DNA of 64,000 nt from Rugamonas apoptosis. GTDB taxonomy: Bacteria > Pseudomonadota > Gammaproteobacteria > Burkholderiales > Burkholderiaceae_D. The stretch's first letter is position 1. Each line of letters begins with the position of its first letter. The notes below the pieces were generated by a model. The model made no database searches. It was not told the DNA's origin and worked only from the letters and a program-made list of their open reading frames with translations. The translations under genes and the position numbers were made by a program. The DNA is taken from positions 140,243 through 204,242 of the forward strand of contig NZ_JACEZU010000014.1 of assembly GCF_014042355.1 (NCBI RefSeq). The letters run 5' to 3'. Below, piece after piece: positions 7,395 through 17,674 of the stretch.

Positions 7395-7570
7395 GCGCTT
7401 TCGAGGGTGTTTTGCTATTTTTAAGACAATTGGCACAAAAACAACTCTTGAATTTCCCGTCCCGGGCGCCATCTGCGCGGGGATGAGAAAACGCGTAAGA
7501 TGGACAACAAATGGCAAGGCGCTGAGAAATGCGCATTGCAACAATCCCGAAAGCATTAGAATATAAGCGT

Positions 7571-7869
7571 ATGGCAACCAAGCATGACACTGAAACCCTG
7601 CTGGAGCGGCAAACGCTGAAGCCGCCACCTCTCTACCAGGTGGCGCTGCTGAATGATGACTACACGCCGATGGAATTCGTCGTCGCCATCATCCAGGAGT
7701 ATTTCAACAAGGACAGAGAAACGGCCACGCAGATCATGCTCAGCGTGCACCAGCACGGCAAGGGCGTGTGTGGCGTGTTTTCCAAGGACATAGCCTGTAC
7801 CAAAGTGGAGTTCGTTTTAACGCATGCGCGCAAGGCAGGCCACCCCCTGCAGTGTGTGATGGAGGAAGT

Positions 7870-7873
<4 letters not shown>
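7571..7873 (+). CDS. clpS: ATP-dependent Clp protease adaptor ClpS
   Basis: A 100-residue adaptor that delivers N-degron substrates to ClpA. The core includes LYQVALLNDDYTPMEFVV (residues about 24-41), which holds the Asn-Asp pair of the N-end-residue pocket, and VHQHGKGVCG and the AxxxEFVLTHARKAGHPL type C-terminus expected of ClpS. The unstructured N-terminal tail is of normal length. The ATG at 7571 is preferred over an in-frame ATG at 7529. The stop overlaps the clpA start in an ATGA, so the two genes are translationally coupled, as in most proteobacteria. Confidence 0.96.
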
Positions 7874-10170
<2,297 letters not shown>

Positions 10171-10192
10171 GCCGCTTGCCGGCAGACCCAAG

Positions 10193-10218
10193 AACCCGCA
10201 TGCGTGCGGGTTTTTTTT
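10193..10218 (+). terminator. Intrinsic terminator of clpSA
   Basis: AACCCGCA, TGCG loop, TGCGGGTT, then a T run to 10218; 22 bases after the clpA stop. Confidence 0.9.
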
Positions 10219-10246
10219 CGGCCCGACCGGGCAGTCTGCGCTGCGC

Positions 10247-10945
10247 TTACCAGTCGGACAGCTGACGGAACTGCGTCGCGCGCCGGCGCGATACCTCCAC
10301 CGTCAGTTGGCCGGGCAGCAGCAATTCGAGCCCGCCGTTGGCATTGGATGTGATCCGTTGTACGAAATTCAGGTTGACGATGTGCTTGCGGCTGGTGCGA
10401 AAGAACTGTTGCGGCGCCAGGCTCAGTCTGTCCTCCAGTCGGTTCAGCGAGTGCGCCACCAGCGCTTGTTCGTTGTGGAAGAACACGCGGCTATAGTTGC
10501 CTTCCGATTCACACAGCCGGATCTGGTCGAGTTCGACAAACCAGCAACGCTCGCCATCCTTGATGAACATCTTCCGTGCGGCGGCGCTGGCGCCGGTCTG
10601 GCGCAAGCCCAGTCGCCCCAGCGCAGCGGCCAGTCGTGTGGCCTGGATCGGCTTTTGCAGATAATCGAGCGCATTCACTTCGAATGCTTGCATGGCGTAT
10701 TGATCGTAGGCGGTGGTGAAAATCACGTGTGGCGCGCAATCGAGCGCGGCCAACACGTCAAAGCCGTTGCCACCGGGCATTTGCACGTCGAGGAACACCA
10801 GCTCCGGCTGCAGTGCAACGATCTGCTGCACAGCGTCGGCCGCGTTGACGGCCTCGCCGATGATCTCGATGTCGGCGTGTGCGGCCAGCAAACGGCGCAG
10901 TTCGGCGCGCGCCAGGCGTTCATCGTCCACCAGCAGCGCGCGCAT
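10247..10945 (-). CDS. LytTR-family response regulator
   Basis: A 232-residue response regulator. The receiver domain spans about residues 1-118: acidic pocket VDDER, phospho-acceptor Asp in LVFLDVQMPG, and the conserved Thr and Lys in FTTAYD and YLQKP. The C-terminal LytTR DNA-binding domain (about 132-232) shows CESEGNYSRVFF, the LEDRLSLAPQQFFRTSRKHIVN pattern, and a basic end. The start overlaps the stop of the upstream sensor kinase by one base (TGATG), so the pair is cotranslated. The target genes are unknown. It is most like AlgR/LytR-type regulators. Confidence 0.93.
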   Translation of the reverse strand: MRALLVDDERLARAELRRLLAAHADIEIIGEAVNAADAVQQIVALQPELVFLDVQMPGGNGFDVLAALDCAPHVIFTTAYDQYAMQAFEVNALDYLQKPIQATRLAAALGRLGLRQTGASAAARKMFIKDGERCWFVELDQIRLCESEGNYSRVFFHNEQALVAHSLNRLEDRLSLAPQQFFRTSRKHIVNLNFVQRITSNANGGLELLLPGQLTVEVSRRRATQFRQLSDW

Positions 10946-11991
10946 CAGGCGGCCACCGGCAAGGACAGCGTGGCACGCACCCAGCCATCGCGCTCGCTCA
11001 GGTCCAGGTCTGCATTCGGGCCCAGCGCCAATTGCAGGCGCTGGCGTGTGTTGCGCAGGCCCACCTGCGTGGAGTTGGTGAACGGCACGATGGCGCCTTG
11101 GTTGGCGATTTCGATCAACACGGTGTCGGCGTGGCGGTGACCCGTGATGTGGATATCGCTGCCGTCCGCACGCGCTTCGACGCCGTATTTGACGGCGTTC
11201 TCCACCAGCGTCTGCACGGCCATGGGCGGTACCGGCACCTGTTCCAGGCCACGGGCGAGCGTGACGTTGACGCGCATGCGTTGCTCGAAGCGGATCTTTT
11301 CGATCGCCAGATAGTTTTCCACGGCAGCCATTTCGCTGGCCAACGCCACCGTGCTGCTCTGGCCGGCCTGCAATGTGTACCGCATCAGGCTGGTCAGCTG
11401 GTCTATCATATCGGCGGCGGCCGGCGGATCTGCAAACACCAGCGCACGCACGCTGTTCATGCTGTTGAAAAAGAAATGCGGGTTGACCTGAGCTTGCAGC
11501 GCGCGCAGTTCCGCATCCTTGGCCAATATCTGCAGGCGCAGCGTCGCCTCTTCGAAGCGGTGAGCGCGCCGCAAGGCCAGCACGGTGGCATAGATGATGT
11601 TCCAGCCCAGATGCATGCCCCACCAGAACATCAGCGCCTGCGGCAGCCACCCTAAGCTGTTGCCATGCAATGGGCCGAACGGCTGGATCAGGGCGAATCC
11701 CAGCGTTTGCACACCGACGTTGAGCACGCCCAAAAGCAGCACGGCGATGCCGACGGCACGCCAGTTTGCCATGCCGTCGTGCAAATAGCGGTGCTTGAGC
11801 AGGCGGTGCCACAGGTCCGACAACAGTAATCCAGAACCGGCGCCCCACCAGCAAATCGCCAGGAAGGCGGCGTTGATCTTCCCGTCGATCGCGTAGGCCA
11901 GGAAGAACAGCGGGACGCAGCACCAGCCGGCCAGCTGCGCGGGCCAGTACCAGCGGATGCGCGCGAACAGGGGGATTGTCGTTTGCTTCAT
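10945..11991 (-). CDS. LytS-type sensor histidine kinase
   Basis: A 348-residue membrane kinase of the His_kinase/LytS class. About four hydrophobic segments in residues 12-150 form the sensor part, with little periplasmic sequence. The phosphoacceptor His is in QAQVNPHFFFNSMNSVRAL (near residue 190), followed by a HATPase domain with PPMAVQTLVENAVKYGV and GLRNTRQRL. It lacks a 5TM-LYT domain signature. It is coupled to the downstream LytTR regulator by a one-base overlap, and only one base separates its ATG from the stop of the upstream hydrolase gene, suggesting a three-gene operon. The signal sensed is unknown. Confidence 0.92.
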   Translation of the reverse strand: MKQTTIPLFARIRWYWPAQLAGWCCVPLFFLAYAIDGKINAAFLAICWWGAGSGLLLSDLWHRLLKHRYLHDGMANWRAVGIAVLLLGVLNVGVQTLGFALIQPFGPLHGNSLGWLPQALMFWWGMHLGWNIIYATVLALRRAHRFEEATLRLQILAKDAELRALQAQVNPHFFFNSMNSVRALVFADPPAAADMIDQLTSLMRYTLQAGQSSTVALASEMAAVENYLAIEKIRFEQRMRVNVTLARGLEQVPVPPMAVQTLVENAVKYGVEARADGSDIHITGHRHADTVLIEIANQGAIVPFTNSTQVGLRNTRQRLQLALGPNADLDLSERDGWVRATLSLPVAA

Positions 11992-11992
11992 C

Positions 11993-12865
11993 TTACTCTT
12001 TTAGAAATTCGTCGATGCGAGCATACATCCAATCGGGATCATCGACCATGATGAAATGCCGTGCCGTGTCCGCCATGGCCAATTGCACACCGGGCAGGGC
12101 GCTGTACTGCTGGCGGTACATCTGTTCGATGGCCGCGCGCGGCGCATATTGCTGGTAAGCGATCCACGTGCCCAGTACCAGCGTGGGCGACTGGATGCGC
12201 GCGATGGCTTGCCGCAGGTCGTCCTGCAGCAAGTCGGCCATCGCGTTGGCGACTGTGACGCGGTCGGAGTTTTGCCCCCATGCGGCCACGCGCGCGATAT
12301 CGGCCGGACGGCTGATCATGGTCGCCAGCGCCGCGCGCTGGTTGGCGGCGTAGCTGGCCGCATCCTGCGCCAACATGCGGTCGCGGACGTTCCCTGCGAC
12401 CTCCTTCAGTTGCACTGGTGTGGCGCTGGGCAACTGGGTGGCGCCCAGCGCTGGCAGCGCATCGACGATGATCAGCTTGCCCACCTGTCGCGGATGGTCG
12501 CTGGCCAGCTTGAGCGCCAGGTAGCCGCCCAGGCTGTGGCCGATGATGACGGGCTGCGCGAGGTGGTTGTTGGCGATGTAGTCGCTCAGCTGTTGCTCCA
12601 CGTTTGGCAGCAGCGGCGCATTGATGGCCGGTACGCCGGCAAAGCCAGCCAGTGTGAGCACATGGCATTGGCGCTGGCCACAATAGCGCGCCACCGTGTC
12701 ATCCCATACCGCCCCGGCGCTGGCCAGCCCCGGGATCAGAATGACAGGCTGGCCGTGGCCGCTCACGCTGACCTCGAACGCGGGAGGAGAGGCCGCCTGC
12801 ACCTGCGCATATGGCAGCAGCAAGCCTGCGGCAATGGCGAACAGGCGGATCAGAATTGGTTTCAT
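11993..12865 (-). CDS. Secreted alpha/beta hydrolase
   Basis: A 290-residue alpha/beta-hydrolase with an N-terminal signal peptide (MKPILIRLFAIAAGLLL... ending near AQAA). The oxyanion region is VILIPGLASAGAVWDD, the nucleophile elbow GHSLGG contains the catalytic Ser, an Asp is likely supplied by the SPTLVLGT region or after it, and the catalytic His by TARHFIMVDDP. This order is standard for esterase/lipase-like family members. It would act in the periplasm or outside. It is the first gene of a probable operon with the LytS kinase and LytTR regulator immediately downstream. The substrate cannot be predicted. The ATG at 12863-12865 is chosen because it begins the signal peptide. Confidence 0.88.
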   Translation of the reverse strand: MKPILIRLFAIAAGLLLPYAQVQAASPPAFEVSVSGHGQPVILIPGLASAGAVWDDTVARYCGQRQCHVLTLAGFAGVPAINAPLLPNVEQQLSDYIANNHLAQPVIIGHSLGGYLALKLASDHPRQVGKLIIVDALPALGATQLPSATPVQLKEVAGNVRDRMLAQDAASYAANQRAALATMISRPADIARVAAWGQNSDRVTVANAMADLLQDDLRQAIARIQSPTLVLGTWIAYQQYAPRAAIEQMYRQQYSALPGVQLAMADTARHFIMVDDPDWMYARIDEFLKE

Positions 12866-13006
12866 GTGTGCTCCAGGAAGTGTTGGTACGGGCATGGTAG
12901 GTGGCCCGGATCGGCATCGCCAGCGCTGCGGGATAAGCGGTCGGTATGGGAGATGAACGGTTCGGTGACCGGGTTGCCGGTCCACGAAGTCAACGGTCGG
13001 ATGCCG

Positions 13007-13501
13007 TCAGTGGCCCGGCAGTCGGGAGCGATGCGCCGGAGCTTCACCGCGCTGCTTGCGGGCCCGCAGCGGGAGGGCGAACCACAGGCCCAGCAACAGG
13101 GCCAGCGTGCCCGCCGTGCCCGCCGCGCTTGCCGCATACGACGGCGTGACCAGATACAGCACCACGGCCATGTCCAGCGCCAATCCACCCGCCAGCGGCG
13201 CCAGCGCGGCGCAGATGAACCCGGACGATAGTCTGACGGTCTGTTCCGATACCTGGTGCGATTCAACAATGCGGTGATATGCGGCCGGCGCCATGGCGAG
13301 TGCGATCGCCAGCACCACCAGTGCCAGGGCTAATAAATGGCAGACCTGCATCGGCCGGGGCAGGTCCATAAAGCGCTGGTTGAACACGGCGATGGTCTGG
13401 AACCCGAACAGCGCCTGTATGCCGGGCAGCACCATGCGCGCCTCCTCGATCACATTGCGCATCTGCTCTTTCAGCGAATTGGGTTCGTGCTGGTTTTCCA
13501 T
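13007..13501 (-). CDS. DUF6328-like membrane protein
   Basis: A 164-residue protein with a soluble N-terminus (LKEQMRNVIEEARMVLPGIQALFGFQTI), then four hydrophobic helices, ending in a basic cytoplasmic tail. The pattern of a LxE.R..LPG.Q.LFGF segment followed by four transmembrane segments is that of the DUF6328 family, whose function is unknown. It is a single gene between the hydrolase operon and prpR, with 81-141 base gaps on either side that hold no other feature I can support. The family assignment is from memory of the motif and not from a search. Confidence 0.7.
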   Translation of the reverse strand: MENQHEPNSLKEQMRNVIEEARMVLPGIQALFGFQTIAVFNQRFMDLPRPMQVCHLLALALVVLAIALAMAPAAYHRIVESHQVSEQTVRLSSGFICAALAPLAGGLALDMAVVLYLVTPSYAASAAGTAGTLALLLGLWFALPLRARKQRGEAPAHRSRLPGH

Positions 13502-13583
13502 CGCGCCCGCCGGTGCCGGTCTGGCTTGATTGTAGCGTTTGCGCGGAACGGCGCGCGTCCGTTTCCGGTGATGAAAAGGCGCG

Positions 13584-15290
13584 TCAGCCGGCGCCGCCTT
13601 CGGCCCGCAGCTTGCGCCACAGCGTGGTGCGGCTGATGCCCAGGTAGTCGGCGGCGGCGTCGCGGCGGCCGCCGAAACGGGCCAGTACGGCCGTCACGGA
13701 TTCGGCCGGGATGGCGGGCGCGGGGATGGGGGCGGGCAGGGCGGTCCGCTGCGCTGTCGGCAGGCCCTGCTGCGTTGACGGCGGCAGCGACGGCGGCAGC
13801 ATCACGCCATCCAACATGCCACCGCTGACCGCGCGCGGCGCCAGTTCCGGCGCCACGCTCAGCACGAAGCTGGGCGTGAGCGCCTGCAATGGTTCGGCCG
13901 CCAGGAACAGGGCCAATCGTTCCGTCAGGTTACGCAGTTCGCGCACGTTGCCGGGCCAGTCGTACTGGCGCAGCAGCGGGGCGCAGGCCATGATCTCGGC
14001 GTGCAGGTTGGGATGGGGGCGTGCGCTCAGCGCCGCCAGCGCGTTCTTGAGCGACCATTCGGCCAGCCCGATCACGTCGTCTTCGCGCGCCCGCAGCGGC
14101 GGCAGCGACAGCCGCAGCACGGCCAGCCGGTAGAACAGGTCGGCCCGGAAGCGCCCCTCACGCACGCGTTGTTCGAGGTCGCAGTGGGTGGCGCTGATGA
14201 TGCGCACGTTGACGGCGATGGGCCGGGTGCCGCCCACCCGCACCACTTCCCGTTCCTCGAGCACCCGCAGCAGCCGTGTTTGCAGCGTCAGCGGCATCTC
14301 GCCGATTTCGTCGAGGAACAGGGTGCCGCGGTTGGCCGCTTCGAACAGGCCCGCGTGGCCGCCGCGGCGCGCACCCGTGAACGCGCCTTCCTCGTGGCCG
14401 AACAGTTCCGATTCCAGCAGCGATTCGGCGATGGCGCCGCAGTTGACGGCCACGAACGGCCGGTTCTGGCCCAGGATGCGCGGGCTCTCGCGGTGGATGG
14501 CTTGCGCCACCAGTTCCTTGCCGCAGCCCGTCTCGCCCTGGATCAGCACCGTGGCCGGCGACTTCGCGTACAGCACCACGGACTGGCGCAGCCCTTCCAT
14601 GGCGGCCGAGTCACCGCGCAGATCGTTCAGGCCATGCTTGGCGCGCAGCGTGTCGGCCACCACCACGCGCCGGCTGCGGTTCACTTCCAGCTGGGTCAGG
14701 CGCGCCATTTCCAGCGCGTCGTCGAACGCTTGGCGGATCGAGGCGGCCGAGTAGACGAATACGCCCGTCAATCCCGCTTCCTCGGCCAGGTCGGTGATCA
14801 GGCCCGCGCCGACGATGGCCTGGATGCCGGCCGCCTTCAGTTCGTTGATCTGGGCCCGCGCATCCTCCTCGGTCACGTAGGTGCGCTGCGCGATCTCGAA
14901 GCCGAAGGTGGCGGCGAATTCGGCCAGTTCCGGCAGCCGTTCCTGGTAGGTGATCACGCCGATGCGCTCGGACACCCGGCGCGCCCGCGCCAGTGCCTGC
15001 ATCACGTCGAAGCCGCTGGCCTTGGCGATCACCACCGGCACCGACAGCCGGCCCTTCAGATAGGCGGCGTTGGAGCCGGCCGCGATCACGGCGTCGCAGC
15101 GCTCGGTCGCCATCCGTTCGCGGATGTGGCGGGCCGCTTCGTCGAAGCCCAGGTTGATCGGTTCGATGGTGGCCAGGTCGTCGTATTCGAGCGTGATATC
15201 GCGGAACAGGTCGAACAAACGTGACACCGACACGGTCCAGATCACGGGCTTGTCGATGTTGTCCAGGGGCAGGGGAGTGGAATGGCGCAT
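13584..15290 (-). CDS. prpR: Propionate catabolism sigma-54 activator PrpR
   Basis: A 568-residue sigma-54-dependent activator of the methylcitrate pathway. The N-terminal PrpR sensor domain (about 1-190) is thought to bind 2-methylcitrate. The AAA+ domain follows with Walker A GETGCGKE, the sigma-54 contact loop GAFTGA and Walker B LFLDEIGEM. The C-terminus is a Fis-type helix-turn-helix, AAADYLGISRTTLWRKLRAEG-like. The ATG at 15288-15290 starts RHSTPLP; a TTG 18 bases upstream is an alternative. It is divergent from prpB, and the spacer holds a palindromic operator next to its start and a canonical sigma-54 promoter for prpB, which fits direct control and possible autoregulation. Confidence 0.95.
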   Translation of the reverse strand: MRHSTPLPLDNIDKPVIWTVSVSRLFDLFRDITLEYDDLATIEPINLGFDEAARHIRERMATERCDAVIAAGSNAAYLKGRLSVPVVIAKASGFDVMQALARARRVSERIGVITYQERLPELAEFAATFGFEIAQRTYVTEEDARAQINELKAAGIQAIVGAGLITDLAEEAGLTGVFVYSAASIRQAFDDALEMARLTQLEVNRSRRVVVADTLRAKHGLNDLRGDSAAMEGLRQSVVLYAKSPATVLIQGETGCGKELVAQAIHRESPRILGQNRPFVAVNCGAIAESLLESELFGHEEGAFTGARRGGHAGLFEAANRGTLFLDEIGEMPLTLQTRLLRVLEEREVVRVGGTRPIAVNVRIISATHCDLEQRVREGRFRADLFYRLAVLRLSLPPLRAREDDVIGLAEWSLKNALAALSARPHPNLHAEIMACAPLLRQYDWPGNVRELRNLTERLALFLAAEPLQALTPSFVLSVAPELAPRAVSGGMLDGVMLPPSLPPSTQQGLPTAQRTALPAPIPAPAIPAESVTAVLARFGGRRDAAADYLGISRTTLWRKLRAEGGAG

Positions 15291-15312
15291 GCCGCTATTG
15301 TACGCCAAACGC

Positions 15313-15346
15313 GTTTCAGCGTTTCACGGTGAAACGTTTTTGAAAC
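15313..15346. promoter_or_regulatory. Palindromic GTTTCA/TGAAAC operator, probable PrpR site
   Basis: Four half-sites are arranged symmetrically: GTTTCA at 15313-15318 and 15321-15326, TGAAAC at 15330-15335 and 15341-15346. The centre is a near-perfect 17-base palindrome. It lies 22 bases upstream of prpR and about 120 bases upstream of the prpB sigma-54 promoter, a usual distance for an enhancer-binding protein. GTTTCA-type palindromes are what I recall for PrpR; the assignment is inference. Confidence 0.65.
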
Positions 15347-15371
15347 ATATTAGCAACGGCCTTGCAACGTG

Positions 15372-15422
15372 AATTACTTGCGTACTCAAGTATATCCGCG
15401 ACCATCCACGTGCCAAGTAATT
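15372..15422. repeat. 9-bp inverted repeat in the prpR-prpB spacer
   Basis: AATTACTTG at 15372-15380 and its exact reverse complement CAAGTAATT at 15414-15422, 33 bases apart. It may be a second regulator site or a looping element between the PrpR operator and the sigma-54 promoter. Confidence 0.4.
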
Positions 15423-15466
15423 GATTTTGCTGGGTTTGTCCGCCAGCGCGCCTAGGCGATGCCCGT

Positions 15467-15482
15467 TGGCACGTCCCTTGCA
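15467..15482 (+). promoter_or_regulatory. Sigma-54 promoter of prpBC-acnD
   Basis: TGGCACG-TCCC-TTGCA: a full -24/-12 match with the GG and GC 12 bases apart. It lies 70 bases upstream of prpB and points toward it, consistent with the adjacent sigma-54 activator gene. Confidence 0.9.
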
Positions 15483-15552
15483 ATACCTGTTCGCAACGCG
15501 CCACGGCGCAACCAACCGCAAGCACAACGCACACGCACACGAAAGGTCAGAC

Positions 15553-16440
15553 ATGAGCCAATATTCCGCCGGCGCCGCATTCCGCAAAGCCGTACAAGAA
15601 GAATCCCCGCTGCAGGTGGTGGGCGCCATCAACGCCAACCACGCCCTGCTGGCCAAGCGCGCCGGCTTCAAGGCCATTTACCTGTCCGGTGGCGGTGTGG
15701 CTGCCGGTTCGCTGGGCCTGCCCGACCTGGGCATCTCCAGCCTGGACGACGTGCTGACCGACGTGCGCCGCATCACCGACGTGTGCGACCTGCCGCTGCT
15801 GGTGGACGTGGACACCGGCTTCGGTTCCTCCGCCTTCAACGTGGCCCGCACCGTCAAGTCCATGATCAAGTTCGGCGCCGCCGCCATCCACATCGAAGAC
15901 CAGGTTGGCGCCAAGCGTTGCGGCCACCGTCCGAACAAGGAGATCGTCACCAAGCAGGAAATGGTGGACCGCATCAAGGCCGCCGTGGATGCCCGCACCG
16001 ACGAGAACTTCGTCATCATGGCCCGCACCGACGCGCTGGCCGTGGAAGGCCTGGAATCGGCCCTGGACCGCGCCATCGCCTGCGTGGAAGCGGGTGCCGA
16101 CATGATCTTCCCGGAAGCGATCACCGACCTGCCGATGTATTCCCAGTTCGCCAAGGCCGTCAAGGTGCCGGTGCTGGCCAACATCACTGAATTCGGCTCG
16201 ACCCCGCTGTACACGGTGGACGAGCTGCGCGGCGCCGACGTGGGCCTGGTGCTGTATCCGCTGTCGGCCTTCCGCGCCATGAACAAGGCGGCCGAAAACG
16301 TCTATGGCGCGATCCGCCGCGACGGCACCCAGAAAAACGTGGTCGACACCATGCAGACCCGCATGGAACTGTATGAGCGCATCAACTACCACAGCTTCGA
16401 GCAAAAGCTCGACGCGCTGTTCGCCGCATCGAAGAAATAA
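15553..16440 (+). CDS. prpB: 2-methylisocitrate lyase
   Basis: A 295-residue PEP mutase/isocitrate lyase family enzyme that splits 2-methylisocitrate to pyruvate and succinate, the last step of the methylcitrate cycle. The catalytic loop is KRCGHR at residues 121-126; Cys123 has the same number as the catalytic Cys of enterobacterial PrpB. Metal-binding acidic residues are in LLVDVDTGFG and IHIEDQ. Its length is normal for PrpB and much shorter than isocitrate lyase AceA. The start ATG is preceded by GAAAGG. It is first in an operon prpB-prpC-acnD driven from the sigma-54 promoter. Confidence 0.97.
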   Translation: MSQYSAGAAFRKAVQEESPLQVVGAINANHALLAKRAGFKAIYLSGGGVAAGSLGLPDLGISSLDDVLTDVRRITDVCDLPLLVDVDTGFGSSAFNVARTVKSMIKFGAAAIHIEDQVGAKRCGHRPNKEIVTKQEMVDRIKAAVDARTDENFVIMARTDALAVEGLESALDRAIACVEAGADMIFPEAITDLPMYSQFAKAVKVPVLANITEFGSTPLYTVDELRGADVGLVLYPLSAFRAMNKAAENVYGAIRRDGTQKNVVDTMQTRMELYERINYHSFEQKLDALFAASKK

Positions 16441-16493
16441 GCACCACCTTACACCGCAATCGCACAACCTAATAACGCATCAGGAGATTTGAA

Positions 16494-17648
16494 ATGACCG
16501 TTGAACAAGCCGCCGGCTTCAAGCCAAAAAAATCCGTCGCCCTGTCGGGTGTGACCGCCGGTAATACCGCGCTGTGCTCCGTCGGCAAGACCGGCAACGA
16601 CCTGCACTACCGCGGTTACGACATCCTGGACGTGGCCAACACCTGCCAATTCGAAGAAATCGCTTACCTGCTGGTGCACGGCAAGCTGCCAACGGCCGCT
16701 GAACTGAAAGGCTACAAGGGCAAACTGAAATCGCTGCGCGGCCTGCCGCAATCGCTCAAGTCGGCGCTGGAAGCGCTGCCCGCGTCGGCCCACCCGATGG
16801 ACGTGATGCGCACTGGCGTGTCCGTGCTGGGCTGCACCCTGCCGGAGAAGGACGACCACAACGTGCCAGGCGCGCGCGACATCGCCGACCGTCTGATGGC
16901 GTCGTTCGGTTCCATGCTGCTGTACTGGTACCACTTCAGCCACAACGGCAAGCGCATCGACGTGGAAACGGACGATGATTCCATCGGCGGCCACTTCCTG
17001 CACCTGCTGCATGGCGAGAAGCCATCCGAGTCGTGGGTCAAGGCCATGCACACCTCGCTGATCCTGTACGCGGAACATGAGTTCAACGCCTCCACCTTCA
17101 CCGGCCGCGTGATCGCCGGCACGGGTTCGGACATCTACTCGGCCATCACCGGCGCCATCGGCGCGCTGCGCGGTCCCAAGCACGGCGGCGCCAATGAATT
17201 CGCGTTCGAGATCCAGAAGCGCTACGAGAACGCCGACGAAGCGGAAGCGGATATCCGCAACCGCGTGGCCAACAAGGAAGTGGTGATCGGCTTCGGCCAC
17301 CCTGTGTACACCATCTCCGACCCACGCAACGTGGTGATCAAGGAAGTGGCGCACAACCTGTCCAAGGAAGCCGGTTCGACCAAGATGTTCGATATCGCCG
17401 AACGCCTGGAATCGGTGATGTGGGAAGTGAAGAAGATGTTCCCCAACCTGGACTGGTTCTCGGCCGTGTCTTACCATATGATGGGTGTGCCGACCGCCAT
17501 GTTCACGCCGCTGTTCGTCATCTCGCGCACCTCCGGCTGGGCCGCGCACATCATCGAGCAGCGCATCGACAACAAGATCATTCGCCCAAGCGCCAACTAC
17601 GTCGGCCCGGACGACCTGCACTTCGTGCCTATCTCCGACCGTAAGTAA
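16494..17648 (+). CDS. prpC: 2-methylcitrate synthase
   Basis: A 384-residue citrate-synthase family enzyme condensing propionyl-CoA with oxaloacetate. The family residues are visible: HGGANE, GFGHPVYTISDPR with the substrate-binding His, and the SYHMMGVPTAMFTPLFV region with the distal catalytic segment. The short length (citrate synthase GltA is about 430) and the prp context favour PrpC over a housekeeping citrate synthase. It lies 53 bases after prpB behind an AGGAGA ribosome-binding site, and 26 bases before acnD. Confidence 0.96.
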   Translation: MTVEQAAGFKPKKSVALSGVTAGNTALCSVGKTGNDLHYRGYDILDVANTCQFEEIAYLLVHGKLPTAAELKGYKGKLKSLRGLPQSLKSALEALPASAHPMDVMRTGVSVLGCTLPEKDDHNVPGARDIADRLMASFGSMLLYWYHFSHNGKRIDVETDDDSIGGHFLHLLHGEKPSESWVKAMHTSLILYAEHEFNASTFTGRVIAGTGSDIYSAITGAIGALRGPKHGGANEFAFEIQKRYENADEAEADIRNRVANKEVVIGFGHPVYTISDPRNVVIKEVAHNLSKEAGSTKMFDIAERLESVMWEVKKMFPNLDWFSAVSYHMMGVPTAMFTPLFVISRTSGWAAHIIEQRIDNKIIRPSANYVGPDDLHFVPISDRK

Positions 17649-17674
17649 TCCAAGGACAAGGAGTACAAGCTTCC

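Noticed and set aside
16494..17648. Housekeeping citrate synthase instead of prpC
   Set aside because: The short length and position between prpB and acnD favour 2-methylcitrate synthase.
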